A DNA stretch of 64,000 bases, taken from assembly GCA_041397625.1 (NCBI GenBank), contig JAWKWH010000001.1:1-64000 (forward strand), written 5' to 3'. The notes under the pieces are model-generated. The model did no database searches and was not told the DNA's origin. It saw only the letters and a program-made list of their open reading frames with translations. This DNA comes from JAWKWH01 sp041397625. GTDB lineage: Bacteria; Pseudomonadota; Alphaproteobacteria; Rhizobiales; Rhizobiaceae. Position 1 is the first letter of the stretch, and the number at the start of each line of letters is the position of its first letter. Positions 1 to 8,418 of this stretch are shown here, piece after piece. Position numbers and translations under genes: made by a program.

Positions 1-903
1 CCCGTGCATTCGCTGGTTGCCGCCGTGATGAAAGGCGCCGGCTCGCCGGCGCTGCTGGTGGAAGGTCATGCCTCTCCGCACACCTATGCGCTGAAACCGT
101 CGGGTGCCGCCGCGCTGGCGCGTGCCGATATCATATTCCGCATCGGTCCGGATATGGAAACCTTTCTTAACGGTCCGCTGGACGCGCTCGGCGGCAAGGC
201 CATGGTGGTCGATCTCGCCACGGCGCCCGGCCTCACCCTTCTGCCATATCGCAAGTCGGGCGTGTTCGACGATGATGATCATGATGAGGCAGGTCATGAA
301 GACCATCACGCCGGCGATCATGACGAGTCCGCCGAGGCGGACCATGACGACGGCGATGATGATGATGGTCATCACCATCATCATGGTTCGACCGACATGC
401 ATCTCTGGCTCGATCCGCACAACGCCCGCCCGATGATAGAACGGATCGCCGGGGTGCTGAAGCAAGTCGATCCCGGGCGCGCCGGTCTCTACGCGGCCAA
501 TGCGGCCGCCGCGATGAAATCGCTCGACGCGCTCGGGGTTGAAATCGCCAGGCAGTTGGAACCGCTTCACGACAGGCATTTTCTCGTGTTCCACGACGCC
601 TATCATTATTTCGAGAACCGCTTCGGGCTTGAAGCCGCGGGCTCGATCGCGGCCAATCCGCAAAACCCGCCGGGTGCCGAGACGGTCGCCGCGCTGGAAG
701 CGATGGTTGCGCGCGGCGACGTGGTCTGCGCATTCGTCGAACCGCAGTTCTCGCCGAAGCTTGTCGAGGCGATAGCCGGCCAGGGCGGTATCAGGATCGG
801 GACGCTCGATCCGCTTGGCGCAGCTATCGATCCGGGTCCGGAACAATACGGCGCCTTGATGCGCGACATGGCGACCGCTTTCGCGAAATGCCTCGGCGGT
901 TAG
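1..903 (+). CDS. znuA: Zinc ABC transporter substrate-binding protein ZnuA, 5' end outside window
   Basis: Periplasmic zinc-binding component of a ZnuABC importer. The reading frame is open from the first base, and the text corresponds to the KPxHSLVAAVM stretch that normally follows the signal peptide, so roughly 30-40 N-terminal residues lie upstream of the window. A long loop rich in His, Asp and Glu (about residues 90-130 of the visible part, including HHHHH) is the zinc-chaperoning loop typical of ZnuA and is followed by the metal-site motif DMHLWLDPHN. Family knowledge puts it under Zur control, but the promoter is not visible. It converges on rpe: the two stop codons overlap by 3 bases. 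The divalent metal could in principle be manganese, but the His-rich loop favours zinc. Confidence 0.9.
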   Translation, partial: PVHSLVAAVMKGAGSPALLVEGHASPHTYALKPSGAAALARADIIFRIGPDMETFLNGPLDALGGKAMVVDLATAPGLTLLPYRKSGVFDDDDHDEAGHEDHHAGDHDESAEADHDDGDDDDGHHHHHGSTDMHLWLDPHNARPMIERIAGVLKQVDPGRAGLYAANAAAAMKSLDALGVEIARQLEPLHDRHFLVFHDAYHYFENRFGLEAAGSIAANPQNPPGAETVAALEAMVARGDVVCAFVEPQFSPKLVEAIAGQGGIRIGTLDPLGAAIDPGPEQYGALMRDMATAFAKCLGG

Positions 904-1580
904 ATCGCCGCTCCGGTGGCAAGGTCGGCGGCATTGCGGATCGCTTCGATATTGCCGCGATAGGCCTCCATCGTGCCGCCCTTGAACACCGCGGAGCCGG
1001 CGACCAGCACATTGGCGCCGGCTCGCGCCACCAGCGGCGCGGTCTCCGCCGTGATGCCTCCATCGACCTCGATGGCAATCGGCCGGTCGCCGACCATTGC
1101 CCTGATCCGCGCCACCTTCTCGATCACTGCGGCGATGAAGGCCTGGCCGCCGAAACCCGGATTGACCGTCATCAGCAGGATCAGGTCGAGACGGTCGAGC
1201 ACGTATTCGATCACGCTTTCCGGCGTCGACGGATTGAGTGACACGCCCGCCTTCCTGCCGAGATCGCGGATCGCCTGCAGCGAACGGTCGAGATGCGGTC
1301 CGGCCTCGGCATGCACGGTGATGATGTCGCAGCCGGCTTCGGCGAAGGCGACGAGGTAGGGATCGGCAGGCTCGATCATCAGATGGCAGTCGAACACCTT
1401 GTCGGTGCGCGACCGGATCGCCTTGATCACCGGCGGGCCGAAAGTGATGTTGGGCACGAAATGCCCGTCCATCACGTCGAGATGGATCCAGTCGGCGCCC
1501 GCGGCGGCAACCGCCTCGACCTCCTCGCCGAGCCGCGAAAAATCCGATGCCAGAACCGATGGCGCGATGACCGTGCCCAT
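900..1580 (-). CDS. rpe: Ribulose-phosphate 3-epimerase
   Basis: Interconverts D-ribulose 5-phosphate and D-xylulose 5-phosphate in the pentose phosphate and Calvin pathways; cytosolic TIM barrel. The 226-residue product has the usual family length. Visible motifs are IAPSVLASDF at the N terminus, the metal and active-site segment HLDVMDGHFVPN, VNPGFGGQ, and EVDGGI near the C terminus. The ATG at 1580 was chosen because homologues start just before IAPS; upstream in-frame sequence has no similarity to the family. The gene is divergent from fumC (158 bp between starts) and convergent with znuA. Confidence 0.95.
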   Translation of the reverse strand: MGTVIAPSVLASDFSRLGEEVEAVAAAGADWIHLDVMDGHFVPNITFGPPVIKAIRSRTDKVFDCHLMIEPADPYLVAFAEAGCDIITVHAEAGPHLDRSLQAIRDLGRKAGVSLNPSTPESVIEYVLDRLDLILLMTVNPGFGGQAFIAAVIEKVARIRAMVGDRPIAIEVDGGITAETAPLVARAGANVLVAGSAVFKGGTMEAYRGNIEAIRNAADLATGAAI

Positions 1581-1738
1581 GATTGACGTTGTCTCCCGTG
1601 GTTGGACGCTTATCGGCAAGCCGGCGGCGTGTGGCAAGTCCGGCCTTTGTCCGGACGCACAGAAATTTGCACGTCGACCCTGCACAAGGCGTGAGGAACG
1701 GGCTTGAGTGGGAAGGCGCCTTCGGGCACGCTGTGGCC

Positions 1739-3145
1739 ATGGCGGACAAGCGCATCGAGACGGACAGTTTTGGCGAGATCGCGGTACCGGCCGACCGGCT
1801 CTGGGGCGCGCAAACGCAGCGGTCGCTGGAAAATTTCCGTATCGGCACCGAATCGATGCCTGCGCCACTGGTTCATGCACTCGGTCTCGTCAAGCAGGCC
1901 GCCGCCATGGTCAATGCTGAGACGGGCAAGCTCGACGCCGAACGGGCGCAGGCGATCATCGGTGCCGCCGCCGAGGTTGCCGCCGGCGCGCTCGACGAGC
2001 ATTTTCCGCTCGTCGTCTGGCAGACCGGCTCCGGCACACAGACCAACATGAACGCCAACGAGGTGATTGCCAACCGGGCAACAGTCGCGCTTGGCGGAGA
2101 GATCGGATCGAAGCGGCCGGTGCATCCCAACGATCACGTCAATATGAGCCAGTCGTCGAACGACACCTTCCCGACCGCCATGCATGTCGCAACAGTGCTC
2201 CAGACGCGCTCGCTGCTCTTGCCCGCGCTCGACCACCTCGCAGGCGTGCTTGACGACAAGCGCAAGGCGTTCGACCGCATCGTCAAGATCGGCCGCACCC
2301 ATACCCAGGATGCGACCCCGCTGACGCTCGGCCAGGAGTTTTCCGGCTACGCCACGGCGATCGAGCTTGGAAGGGCGCGCATCGAGGCCGCGCTCGGCGA
2401 CGTGCTGGCGCTCGCACAGGGGGGCACCGCCGTCGGCACCGGGCTCAACGCGCCGGCCGGTTTCGGCGTGAAATTTGCCGAAAGGCTCGCGGATCTGACC
2501 GGCGAACCGTTCCGCAGTGCCCCCAACAAGTTCGAGGCGCTGGCGAGCCATGGCGCGCTCGCCGCCTTTCACGGCTGCCTGGCGGCACTTGCCGGCGACC
2601 TGTTCAAGATCGCCAACGACATCCGCTTTCTCGGCTCCGGCCCCCGCTCGGGCCTCGGCGAGCTGAAGCTGCCGGAAAACGAGCCCGGCTCGTCCATCAT
2701 GCCCGGCAAGGTCAACCCGACCCAGGCCGAGGCGTTGACCATGGTCTGCGCGCGGGTGACCGGCAACCAGGTAACGGTCAATGTCGCCGCCTCGCAGGGC
2801 CATTTCGAGCTCAATGTTTTCAAGCCGGTGATCGCCCATGCGGTGCTGCAGTCGATACGTCTGCTTTCCGATGCGGCCAACTCGTTTGCCGACAACTGCG
2901 TCGCCGGAATCCAGGCGGACGAGGCGCGCATCGGCGACCTCGTATCGCGCTCGCTGATGCTGGTGACCGCGCTGGCGCCGGAGATCGGATACGACAACGC
3001 CGCTGCAATCGCCAAGGCGGCGCACAAAAACGGCACCACGCTGCGCGAGGAAGCGCTCTCGAGCGGTCTCGTGACCGTGGAAGCCTTCGACCGGCTGGTT
3101 GATCCGGCAAAGATGACCGGGTCCGGTGGTGCCGAATCGGGGTGA
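1739..3145 (+). CDS. fumC: Class II fumarate hydratase
   Basis: Oxygen-stable, iron-independent fumarase of the TCA cycle, hydrating fumarate to L-malate; homotetramer in the cytosol. The 468-residue protein has the class II length. The family signature GSSIMPGKVNPTQ, including the mobile loop with the catalytic Ser, is present, as are GRTHTQDATPLTLGQE and TGSGTQTNMNANEV. The ATG at 1739 (MADKRIETDSFGEI) matches normal FumC N termini; an open frame extends upstream to 1583 but that part is out of family. A long antisense frame exists across the gene and is a codon-bias shadow. Confidence 0.95.
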   Translation: MADKRIETDSFGEIAVPADRLWGAQTQRSLENFRIGTESMPAPLVHALGLVKQAAAMVNAETGKLDAERAQAIIGAAAEVAAGALDEHFPLVVWQTGSGTQTNMNANEVIANRATVALGGEIGSKRPVHPNDHVNMSQSSNDTFPTAMHVATVLQTRSLLLPALDHLAGVLDDKRKAFDRIVKIGRTHTQDATPLTLGQEFSGYATAIELGRARIEAALGDVLALAQGGTAVGTGLNAPAGFGVKFAERLADLTGEPFRSAPNKFEALASHGALAAFHGCLAALAGDLFKIANDIRFLGSGPRSGLGELKLPENEPGSSIMPGKVNPTQAEALTMVCARVTGNQVTVNVAASQGHFELNVFKPVIAHAVLQSIRLLSDAANSFADNCVAGIQADEARIGDLVSRSLMLVTALAPEIGYDNAAAIAKAAHKNGTTLREEALSSGLVTVEAFDRLVDPAKMTGSGGAESG

Positions 3146-3256
3146 ACGTTCCCTGTCTATTGTTTCAAAAATGTCGACAGTGAGTCACCGCGGGTGACCT
3201 TCCGCCCCGGCATGCGCCTATCCATATGGGACTCCGACAAACAAGGAGGGATCCCA

Positions 3257-3640
3257 ATGTCCAACAATGTCGTACTGCTCATCGGCCGCGTTCTGCTGTC
3301 ATTCATGTTCATCATGTCGGGCTTGCAGAAATTCGGCGATATCGCCGGTACCGCCGGTTATATCGGCTCGGTCGGCCTGCCCGCGGCGACGCTGCTTGCC
3401 TGGCTGGCGACGATCTTCGAGGTCGTGGCGGGCCTTGCCGTTCTCGTCGGCTTCCAGATGCGCATCGCCGCCTGGCTGCTTGCCGCCTTCTGCGTGTTCA
3501 CCGCGCTGGTGTTCCACAACAGCCTGGGCGATATGACGCAGATGCTGCTGTTCACGAAGAACCTGACCATCGCCGGCGGCTTCCTGGCGTTGTCGGTGGC
3601 CGGCGCCGGCGCGCTGTCGCTCGACGCCAAACGTGCCTGA
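3257..3640 (+). CDS. DoxX family membrane protein
   Basis: Small inner-membrane protein of 127 residues with four predicted hydrophobic segments and the DoxX pattern (RVLLSFMFIMSGLQKF at the start, then LAWLATIFEVVAGLAVLVG). The family includes subunits of quinol oxidases and redox-stress membrane complexes, but most bacterial members are of unknown function, and nothing here points to a substrate. The start at ATG 3257 is supported by a strong Shine-Dalgarno AAGGAGGG at 3243-3250. The gene is monocistronic and ends at a hairpin shared with hisG. Confidence 0.85.
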   Translation: MSNNVVLLIGRVLLSFMFIMSGLQKFGDIAGTAGYIGSVGLPAATLLAWLATIFEVVAGLAVLVGFQMRIAAWLLAAFCVFTALVFHNSLGDMTQMLLFTKNLTIAGGFLALSVAGAGALSLDAKRA

Positions 3641-3665
3641 CGGGGATTTTCAAGGCGTTACATGG

Positions 3666-3691
3666 CACCCGGCGGCGCAATCCGCCGGGTG
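3666..3691 (+). terminator. Hairpin between convergent doxX and hisG
   Basis: Perfect 10-bp stem (CACCCGGCGG / CCGCCGGGTG) with a 6-base loop, followed by TTGT on the plus strand. It sits 25 bases after the doxX stop and 12 bases before the hisG stop, so it may end transcripts from both sides. The T-run is weak, so Rho-independent strength is uncertain. Confidence 0.6.
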
Positions 3692-3703
3692 TTGTCATAT
3701 CCG

Positions 3704-4402
3704 CTACAGCGACAGCGCCACCGTCTCGGCGATGGCCCGGCAGGTCGCCTGCTCGGCCTCGGGCCTTTCGCGCTTCGACATGACCAGGCAGGCTTCCGAT
3801 TCCAGGATCACGCCGTCGTCGAGCACGCGCAGGTGGTTGGCGCGCAATGTCGACCCGGTCGAGGTTATGTCGACGATGATATCGGCCGAACCCGCCGCCG
3901 GCGCGCCTTCGGTCGCGCCCAGGCTCTCGACGATGCGATAGACCTGGATACCGTGCTTGGCGGAGAAAAACCGTTGCGTCAGCCGCCAGTATTTGGTGGC
4001 GATCCTGAGCCGCCGGCCGTGACGATGGCGAAAATCGGCGGCGACATCGTCGAGATCGGCCATGGTGGTCACGTCGATCCACACATCCGGCACCGCCACC
4101 ACCACGTCGGCGCGGCCGAAGCCGAGCCCGGCGACGATCTCCACCCTCTCGTCGGCATCGGCCAGGTTTTCGCGGATCAGGTCCTCGCCGGTGATCCCCA
4201 GGTCGATTGACCCGGCGCCGAGCTCCGCGGCGATCTCGGAAGCCGACATGAAGTTGACCTCGATATCGTCGCGCCCCTCGATATAGGCGCGATATTTGCG
4301 CTCGTCGCCGGGCACGAAGATCGGAAAACCGGCTTTGGCGAACAGCGCGGTCGCCTGGTCTTTCAGCCGTCCCTTCGACGGCAGCGCGACGGTGATCGTC
4401 AT
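3704..4402 (-). CDS. hisG: ATP phosphoribosyltransferase catalytic subunit, short form
   Basis: First step of histidine synthesis: ATP plus PRPP gives phosphoribosyl-ATP. At 232 residues this is the short HisG that lacks the C-terminal ACT-like regulatory domain and needs HisZ. Visible motifs are LPSKGRL at the N terminus, the GITGEDLI segment and the PRPP-binding ADIIVDITSTGSTL near residue 180. ATG at 4402 overlaps the hisZ stop by 4 bases (ATGA), so the two subunits are translationally coupled. Confidence 0.95.
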   Translation of the reverse strand: MTITVALPSKGRLKDQATALFAKAGFPIFVPGDERKYRAYIEGRDDIEVNFMSASEIAAELGAGSIDLGITGEDLIRENLADADERVEIVAGLGFGRADVVVAVPDVWIDVTTMADLDDVAADFRHRHGRRLRIATKYWRLTQRFFSAKHGIQVYRIVESLGATEGAPAAGSADIIVDITSTGSTLRANHLRVLDDGVILESEACLVMSKRERPEAEQATCRAIAETVALSL

Positions 4403-5520
4403 GACCCGTCTCCCGCGATCGCCTCGACCCGGTCGAGCCAGACCGAGAAACCGACGCCCGGTATCGGTTCGCTTGCGCCCAGGAGGGTTAGGAGCGTGTC
4501 GTAGCGTCCCCCGCCGGCAAGCGGCTGGCGAGCGCCCTTGGCGAAGATCTCGAACACATGGCCGGTATAGTAGTCGAGCGGCCGGCCGAACGCCGCGTCG
4601 TAGCGCAGCTCCGCGCCCGATGTGTTCTGCGCCGAGATCGCGCCGACACGGGCGGCAAACAGCCGGACCGCCTCGTCGATGTCGATGTCGTTTTCCGCGG
4701 CGAAGGTGCGCAGCGCCGCGGCGGCCCCGTCGAGCGGCACCTTGATGGCGAGGAAGGTGCGCAGCGCCTTCATCGCGCCCGACGGCAGCCTGGTCTCGAC
4801 AAGCTTCGCCTTGTCGATCAGGCGCCGGGCGATCTCCAGCGCCGTGCGGCCCTCCTTCGGGTTCATGCCGGCCTCCGTCATGCGCGCGGCGATGTGGGCG
4901 GCAAGGCCGGTGTCGTCCTCCGCCGCGATAAGCCCGGAAACCGGTGGTTCGTGACGCAGCCCACCATGGGGTTTCTCCAGGTCGTGCAGCGCGCTCTCCA
5001 GCGCGGCGCGCGAGCCGAAGGAGCGCGCCAGCCGCCTCCGCCAGCCAGCGGCAAGACCGAGCGCCGACATGACCGCCTCGAAGATCGCCTGGTCGCCGAC
5101 AACCGCGTCCATCTCCCGGTCGGGCAGCGCCACGCGCAACACGGCCAGCGCGTCGCCGAGCGAACGCGCATCGGCGGCCGCCTTGTCCGCGTCGCCCAGA
5201 TCCTCGATGCCGGTCTGGAAGAACTCGGTACTGCCGCGCCGGCGCTGGCGGAACACCTCGCCCAGATAGCCGTAGCGCTTGTGGGCGCCGTTGCCGCCGG
5301 CGATATGCTTGCGGCACACCGGAATGGTGAATTCCGGCCTCAGGCACAGGCTCTCGCCCTTCTCGTTCTGGGTCAGGAAGATGCGGCTGCGCAACTCCTC
5401 GCCGGCCGTATCGAGAAACGGATCGGCCGGCTGCAGCACCGGAATGTCGGCATGTTCCACCTCGCGCGCCGACATCAGCACGAGGATGGCGGGCGCGATG
5501 GCGGGATAGCGTGTGTTCAT
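4399..5520 (-). CDS. hisZ: ATP phosphoribosyltransferase regulatory subunit
   Basis: HisRS-like protein without tRNA charging activity that assembles with short HisG and confers activity and histidine feedback control. The 373-residue product keeps class II aminoacyl-tRNA synthetase motifs (LRPEFTIPVCRKH; GYLGEVFRQRRRGSTEFFQTGIE as the motif 2 region; RPLDYYTGHVFEI as the HisA-like motif). It lies between hisS (4 bp gap) and hisG (4 bp overlap), the order usual in Hyphomicrobiales, which places histidine synthesis and histidyl-tRNA charging in one transcript. Confidence 0.93.
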   Translation of the reverse strand: MNTRYPAIAPAILVLMSAREVEHADIPVLQPADPFLDTAGEELRSRIFLTQNEKGESLCLRPEFTIPVCRKHIAGGNGAHKRYGYLGEVFRQRRRGSTEFFQTGIEDLGDADKAAADARSLGDALAVLRVALPDREMDAVVGDQAIFEAVMSALGLAAGWRRRLARSFGSRAALESALHDLEKPHGGLRHEPPVSGLIAAEDDTGLAAHIAARMTEAGMNPKEGRTALEIARRLIDKAKLVETRLPSGAMKALRTFLAIKVPLDGAAAALRTFAAENDIDIDEAVRLFAARVGAISAQNTSGAELRYDAAFGRPLDYYTGHVFEIFAKGARQPLAGGGRYDTLLTLLGASEPIPGVGFSVWLDRVEAIAGDGS

Positions 5521-5524
5521 CGTG

Positions 5525-7072
5525 TCAGCTATCCGCCAGGCGGTCTTCGGCCTGTGCGGCCAGCAGTTTCTTCACCTCGGCCACCAGCTCGCCCTCCGCC
5601 ACCTCGAACTGGCCGGGCCGCGCCTCGCGCCATTCCTCGTTGGAGGCAATGGCCGCTGCCTGTTTGCGGCCCTCGATCATGTCCTTGATCTGGATTTTTT
5701 TCGCCGCTCGCTCATCCGACCCCTGGATGATGGCGATCGGGCAATCGCGCCGGTCGGCATATTTGAGCTGGTTGCCGAATTTCTTCCAGTTGCCCTGATA
5801 CATCTCGGCGCGGATGCCGGCGGCGCGCAGGTCCTGCGTCATCTTCTGGTAGCGGCCGAGTGCTTCGGTATCGCCGTCCATCACGGTCACCAGCACCGGC
5901 GCGATGACGTCGGACGTGTCGAGCTTGCCGAGGTTCTTCAGCGCCGTCATCAGCCGCGACACGCCGATGGAAAAACCTGTGGCGGGAACATCCTGGCCGG
6001 TGAAGCGCTTGACCAGCCGGTCATAGCGCCCGCCGCCGCCGACCGAGCCGAACTGGACCTTCTCGCCCTTCTCGTTGACGACGTCGAACAGGAGCTCGGC
6101 CTCGTAGACCGGCCCGGTGTAGTATTCGAGCCCGCGGACAATGGAGGGATCGAATGTTATTCGGCCTTCGTCATAACCCGCAGCACAGACCAAGCTCCTG
6201 ATATTATTGAGTTCTTCAACGCCCTCAATTGAAACCCCGTGGCGTCCCAACTCCGCTCCCACATTTCCCAACGTTATTCCGTCCGAAATGGAGCTTTGGG
6301 AGCCGCCACCTGCTTCATCCCATCCTGTTGCATTTATGATCAGTGTGATCTGCTCATCGTTGAGTCCTGCGCCTCTAGTGTGATCACCGCTCTCATCCGT
6401 TCGACCTTTTTCACCGAGTAACTGGATGACACCTTCGACGCCGAACTTGTCATACTTGTCGAGCGACCGAAGGACCGCCAACTTCTGAGTGCCGCCATCG
6501 TCAGTCCTTATCTTCGCCGCTTCCAGAATTGCGTCCAGCACTTTCCGGTTGTTCACGCGGATGACATAGTCGCCGCGCGCAATGCCCAGCGCCTCCATCG
6601 TGTCGGCCATCATCATGCACATCTCGGCGTCGGCGGCCACGCCGGGCGCGCCGACACTGTCGGCGTCGAGCTGCATGAACTGGCGGAAACGCCCCGGCCC
6701 CGGTTTCTCGTTGCGGAACACCCAGCCGGCGCGCCAGGTGCGATAGGGCATCTGGATCGTGTTGATGTTTTCCGCCACGTGACGCGCCAGCGGCGCGGTC
6801 AGGTCGTAGCGGAGGCTCATCCACTGCTCGTCGTCGTCCTGCAGCGAGAACACGCCCTCGTTCGGCCGGTCCTGGTCGGGCAGGAATTTTCCGAGCGCGT
6901 CGGTATATTCGAACAGCGGCGTTTCCACCGGCTCGAAACCGTAGCGCTCGTAGACCTCGGCGATGGCTGCGACCATGCGGTTGGTGGCGCGGATGTCGTC
7001 GGCCGAACGGTCGACGAAGCCGCGCGGCAGCCGGGCTTTCAGCTTGTTGGGTTTCTTGTTCTTTCCGGCCAT
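5525..7072 (-). CDS. hisS: Histidine--tRNA ligase
   Basis: Charges tRNA-His. The 515-residue protein shows class II motif 2 (about residues 118-138, FRNEKPGPGRFRQFMQLDAD), the histidine-specific RGLEYYTG at 313-320, and a C-terminal anticodon-binding domain. ATG at 7072 follows a normal leader. It is the first gene of hisS-hisZ-hisG. Odd point: the DNA for about residues 188-308 (6150-6510) is visibly poorer in GC (about 53 % over 6181-6480 by hand count, against 65-70 % in sampled lines on either side) and uses A/T-ending codons, which suggests a recombined segment. The frame is intact across it. Confidence 0.95.
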   Translation of the reverse strand: MAGKNKKPNKLKARLPRGFVDRSADDIRATNRMVAAIAEVYERYGFEPVETPLFEYTDALGKFLPDQDRPNEGVFSLQDDDEQWMSLRYDLTAPLARHVAENINTIQMPYRTWRAGWVFRNEKPGPGRFRQFMQLDADSVGAPGVAADAEMCMMMADTMEALGIARGDYVIRVNNRKVLDAILEAAKIRTDDGGTQKLAVLRSLDKYDKFGVEGVIQLLGEKGRTDESGDHTRGAGLNDEQITLIINATGWDEAGGGSQSSISDGITLGNVGAELGRHGVSIEGVEELNNIRSLVCAAGYDEGRITFDPSIVRGLEYYTGPVYEAELLFDVVNEKGEKVQFGSVGGGGRYDRLVKRFTGQDVPATGFSIGVSRLMTALKNLGKLDTSDVIAPVLVTVMDGDTEALGRYQKMTQDLRAAGIRAEMYQGNWKKFGNQLKYADRRDCPIAIIQGSDERAAKKIQIKDMIEGRKQAAAIASNEEWREARPGQFEVAEGELVAEVKKLLAAQAEDRLADS

Positions 7073-7139
7073 GGAATCCGCGTCCGATCGGGCGTTTGCC
7101 GCCGTTTGCGGCGGGCGCGGACTTCATAGGCGATTGCCC

Positions 7140-7170
7140 CCGTACCGGCAAGCGGGACTTGCCGGTACGG
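7140..7170. other. Perfect 13-bp inverted repeat upstream of hisS
   Basis: CCGTACCGGCAAG and its exact complement are separated by 5 bases. The element lies between the BA14K-like gene and hisS, both on the minus strand. It has no T-run on either side, so it is not a textbook intrinsic terminator; it could be a Rho-dependent stop, an mRNA-stabilising hairpin, or a copy of an intergenic repeat. Confidence 0.5.
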
Positions 7171-7204
7171 AAGCTCTGCGGCGGCCTGCCTCAGATCGCC
7201 GGTC

Positions 7205-7684
7205 TTACGGCCAATAGGGCGAGCGGCACTGGGCCCTGACGCCCCGGCGCGGCACATAGGTATTGTCCCAGGCGCGAAAGGTCTTGAAGGTCCAGCCGCA
7301 CCAGCGATAGTGCTCGCCCGGCGGCGAACCGTAGCGATAGGTCGGTTGCGGCTGCACACGGTAGTAGCCGCCGCCATAGAGCCCGTTGCCGATGATCACG
7401 CCGAGCGCGAAGGCGGCGGGCGGAAACCACCAGCCATTGTGGTGCCGCCAGCCCGGCACGCGATGGCGCCGGCCGCGATAGCCGTTGAACACGCCCGGAC
7501 CCCCGACATAGTAGCCGGGCGGCACGCGACCGATGCGGCGGCGATGATTGATCCCGACAACATCGGTGGCCTTTTCCAGCGATGGCAATGCCGGGCGTGG
7601 CGACATGGCCGCCGCCGGCGTCGTGAAACCGGTCAGGCCCACGGCCAATGCCAGCGCGACCGATGCGAAACTGTTGTTTTTCAT
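7205..7684 (-). CDS. BA14K-like secreted protein
   Basis: 159-residue exported protein. An N-terminal signal peptide (MKNNSFASVALALAVG, then cleavage near PAAA) is followed by a basic, Gly/Tyr/Arg-rich stretch, a short hydrophobic segment (FALGVIIGNGLYGGG, about residues 90-105) and a Cys-containing C terminus (WCGWTFKTFRAWDNTYV ... AQC) resembling the BA14K domain of Brucella and rhizobial surface proteins. The ATG at 7684 is chosen for the signal peptide; the open frame continues to 7825 without coding features. Function in this family is not settled; lectin-like or envelope roles have been proposed. The domain match is by eye only. Confidence 0.65.
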   Translation of the reverse strand: MKNNSFASVALALAVGLTGFTTPAAAMSPRPALPSLEKATDVVGINHRRRIGRVPPGYYVGGPGVFNGYRGRRHRVPGWRHHNGWWFPPAAFALGVIIGNGLYGGGYYRVQPQPTYRYGSPPGEHYRWCGWTFKTFRAWDNTYVPRRGVRAQCRSPYWP

Positions 7685-7804
7685 GGTGACATCTCCCCGT
7701 CGAAAGCCCCGACCCTCAACTGTGGCGGTGGCTGCATGAACGCAGGATGAACGCAGGCGTTTCGTGCGGCAAATCAAAACACCCCCGGAAAGCGAAAAAC
7801 GACG

Positions 7805-7848
7805 AAAAACCCCCGGTTCCGCCAACGCATGACGAGCGAAACCGGGGG
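7805..7848 (-). terminator. Intrinsic terminator of the tag-DUF1801 transcript
   Basis: A 9-bp stem (CCCCCGGTT / AACCGGGGG, 7810-7818 with 7840-7848) is followed, in the minus-strand direction, by five T residues (7809-7805). It lies 132 bases after the DUF1801 stop. The rest of the 7685-7980 gap holds no gene I can support; it contains the BA14K leader and a short direct repeat of GAACGCAGG near 7739-7757. Confidence 0.75.
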
Positions 7849-7980
7849 CAGTGCGGATCTCCCGGTCCGGCGCCGTCTCCGTGTCAGCCTCGGGTTCGGT
7901 GGAAACGGAAACCGGTTGGGCGGGAAACCCATGGGCATGCGCAAGGTGGCATGCCGGATGGCGCGGCGATGTGCTCTACG

Positions 7981-8418
7981 TCACAGGTCGCCGGACTTGT
8001 GGCGAAAGGCGCTCCGTTTGAGCCTGTAGGTCATGGCGAGCGCCATGCAGTGGCCCACCGCCTCGCGCGGGAACTCGCGCCCGGGGCGGAACAGCATCGC
8101 CCGGTTGCCGGAAAATTCGAGCACGTCGCCATAGAGCTCGCGAAACGTGCCGACCAGCGTCGTCTGGCACAGGAAATAGAGGGCGTGGCTGGCGCCGGCC
8201 TCCGTCGCCGGGCCGAGCCGGAACGTACTGCCATGGCCCCCGACGGTGACGAAGCTGGGCTGGCCCCACTTCAACGCCTCGGCAATCGGCCCCGCGCCCG
8301 GCGTGGCTCGCTCGGTCGCAAAAACCAGTTCGCGCAGGTCGAGCAGTGCGCCGCGTACCGCATCCGGATAGGCCCGGTAGACCGCCTCGACCTTCGCATT
8401 GGCAAACGGCGCCGTCAT
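7981..8418 (-). CDS. DUF1801 domain protein
   Basis: 145-residue soluble protein of the DUF1801 / YdhG-like fold, recognisable from the region around ALKWGQPSFVT and the final LALTYRLKR-like motif (here LAMTYRLKRSAF). Members are small alpha/beta proteins of unknown biochemical function. Its start overlaps the stop of tag by 4 bases (ATGA), so both are made from one transcript; a link to alkylation repair is possible by context only. Followed by a clear intrinsic terminator. Confidence 0.75.
   Translation of the reverse strand: MTAPFANAKVEAVYRAYPDAVRGALLDLRELVFATERATPGAGPIAEALKWGQPSFVTVGGHGSTFRLGPATEAGASHALYFLCQTTLVGTFRELYGDVLEFSGNRAMLFRPGREFPREAVGHCMALAMTYRLKRSAFRHKSGDL

Noticed and set aside
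241..400. Asp/His repeat DNA as a simple-sequence repeat
   Set aside because: The GAT/CAT-rich stretch encodes the metal-binding loop of ZnuA, a normal family feature.
1610..3025. 471-codon open frame on the minus strand across fumC
   Set aside because: Exactly overlaps a well-recognised fumC; the product is Arg/Gly/His-rich with no domain, as expected from a codon-bias shadow in GC-rich DNA.
7829..8029. Short plus-strand frame downstream of the DUF1801 gene
   Set aside because: Starts inside the terminator hairpin, overlaps the DUF1801 3' end antisense, and is Arg-rich without motif.
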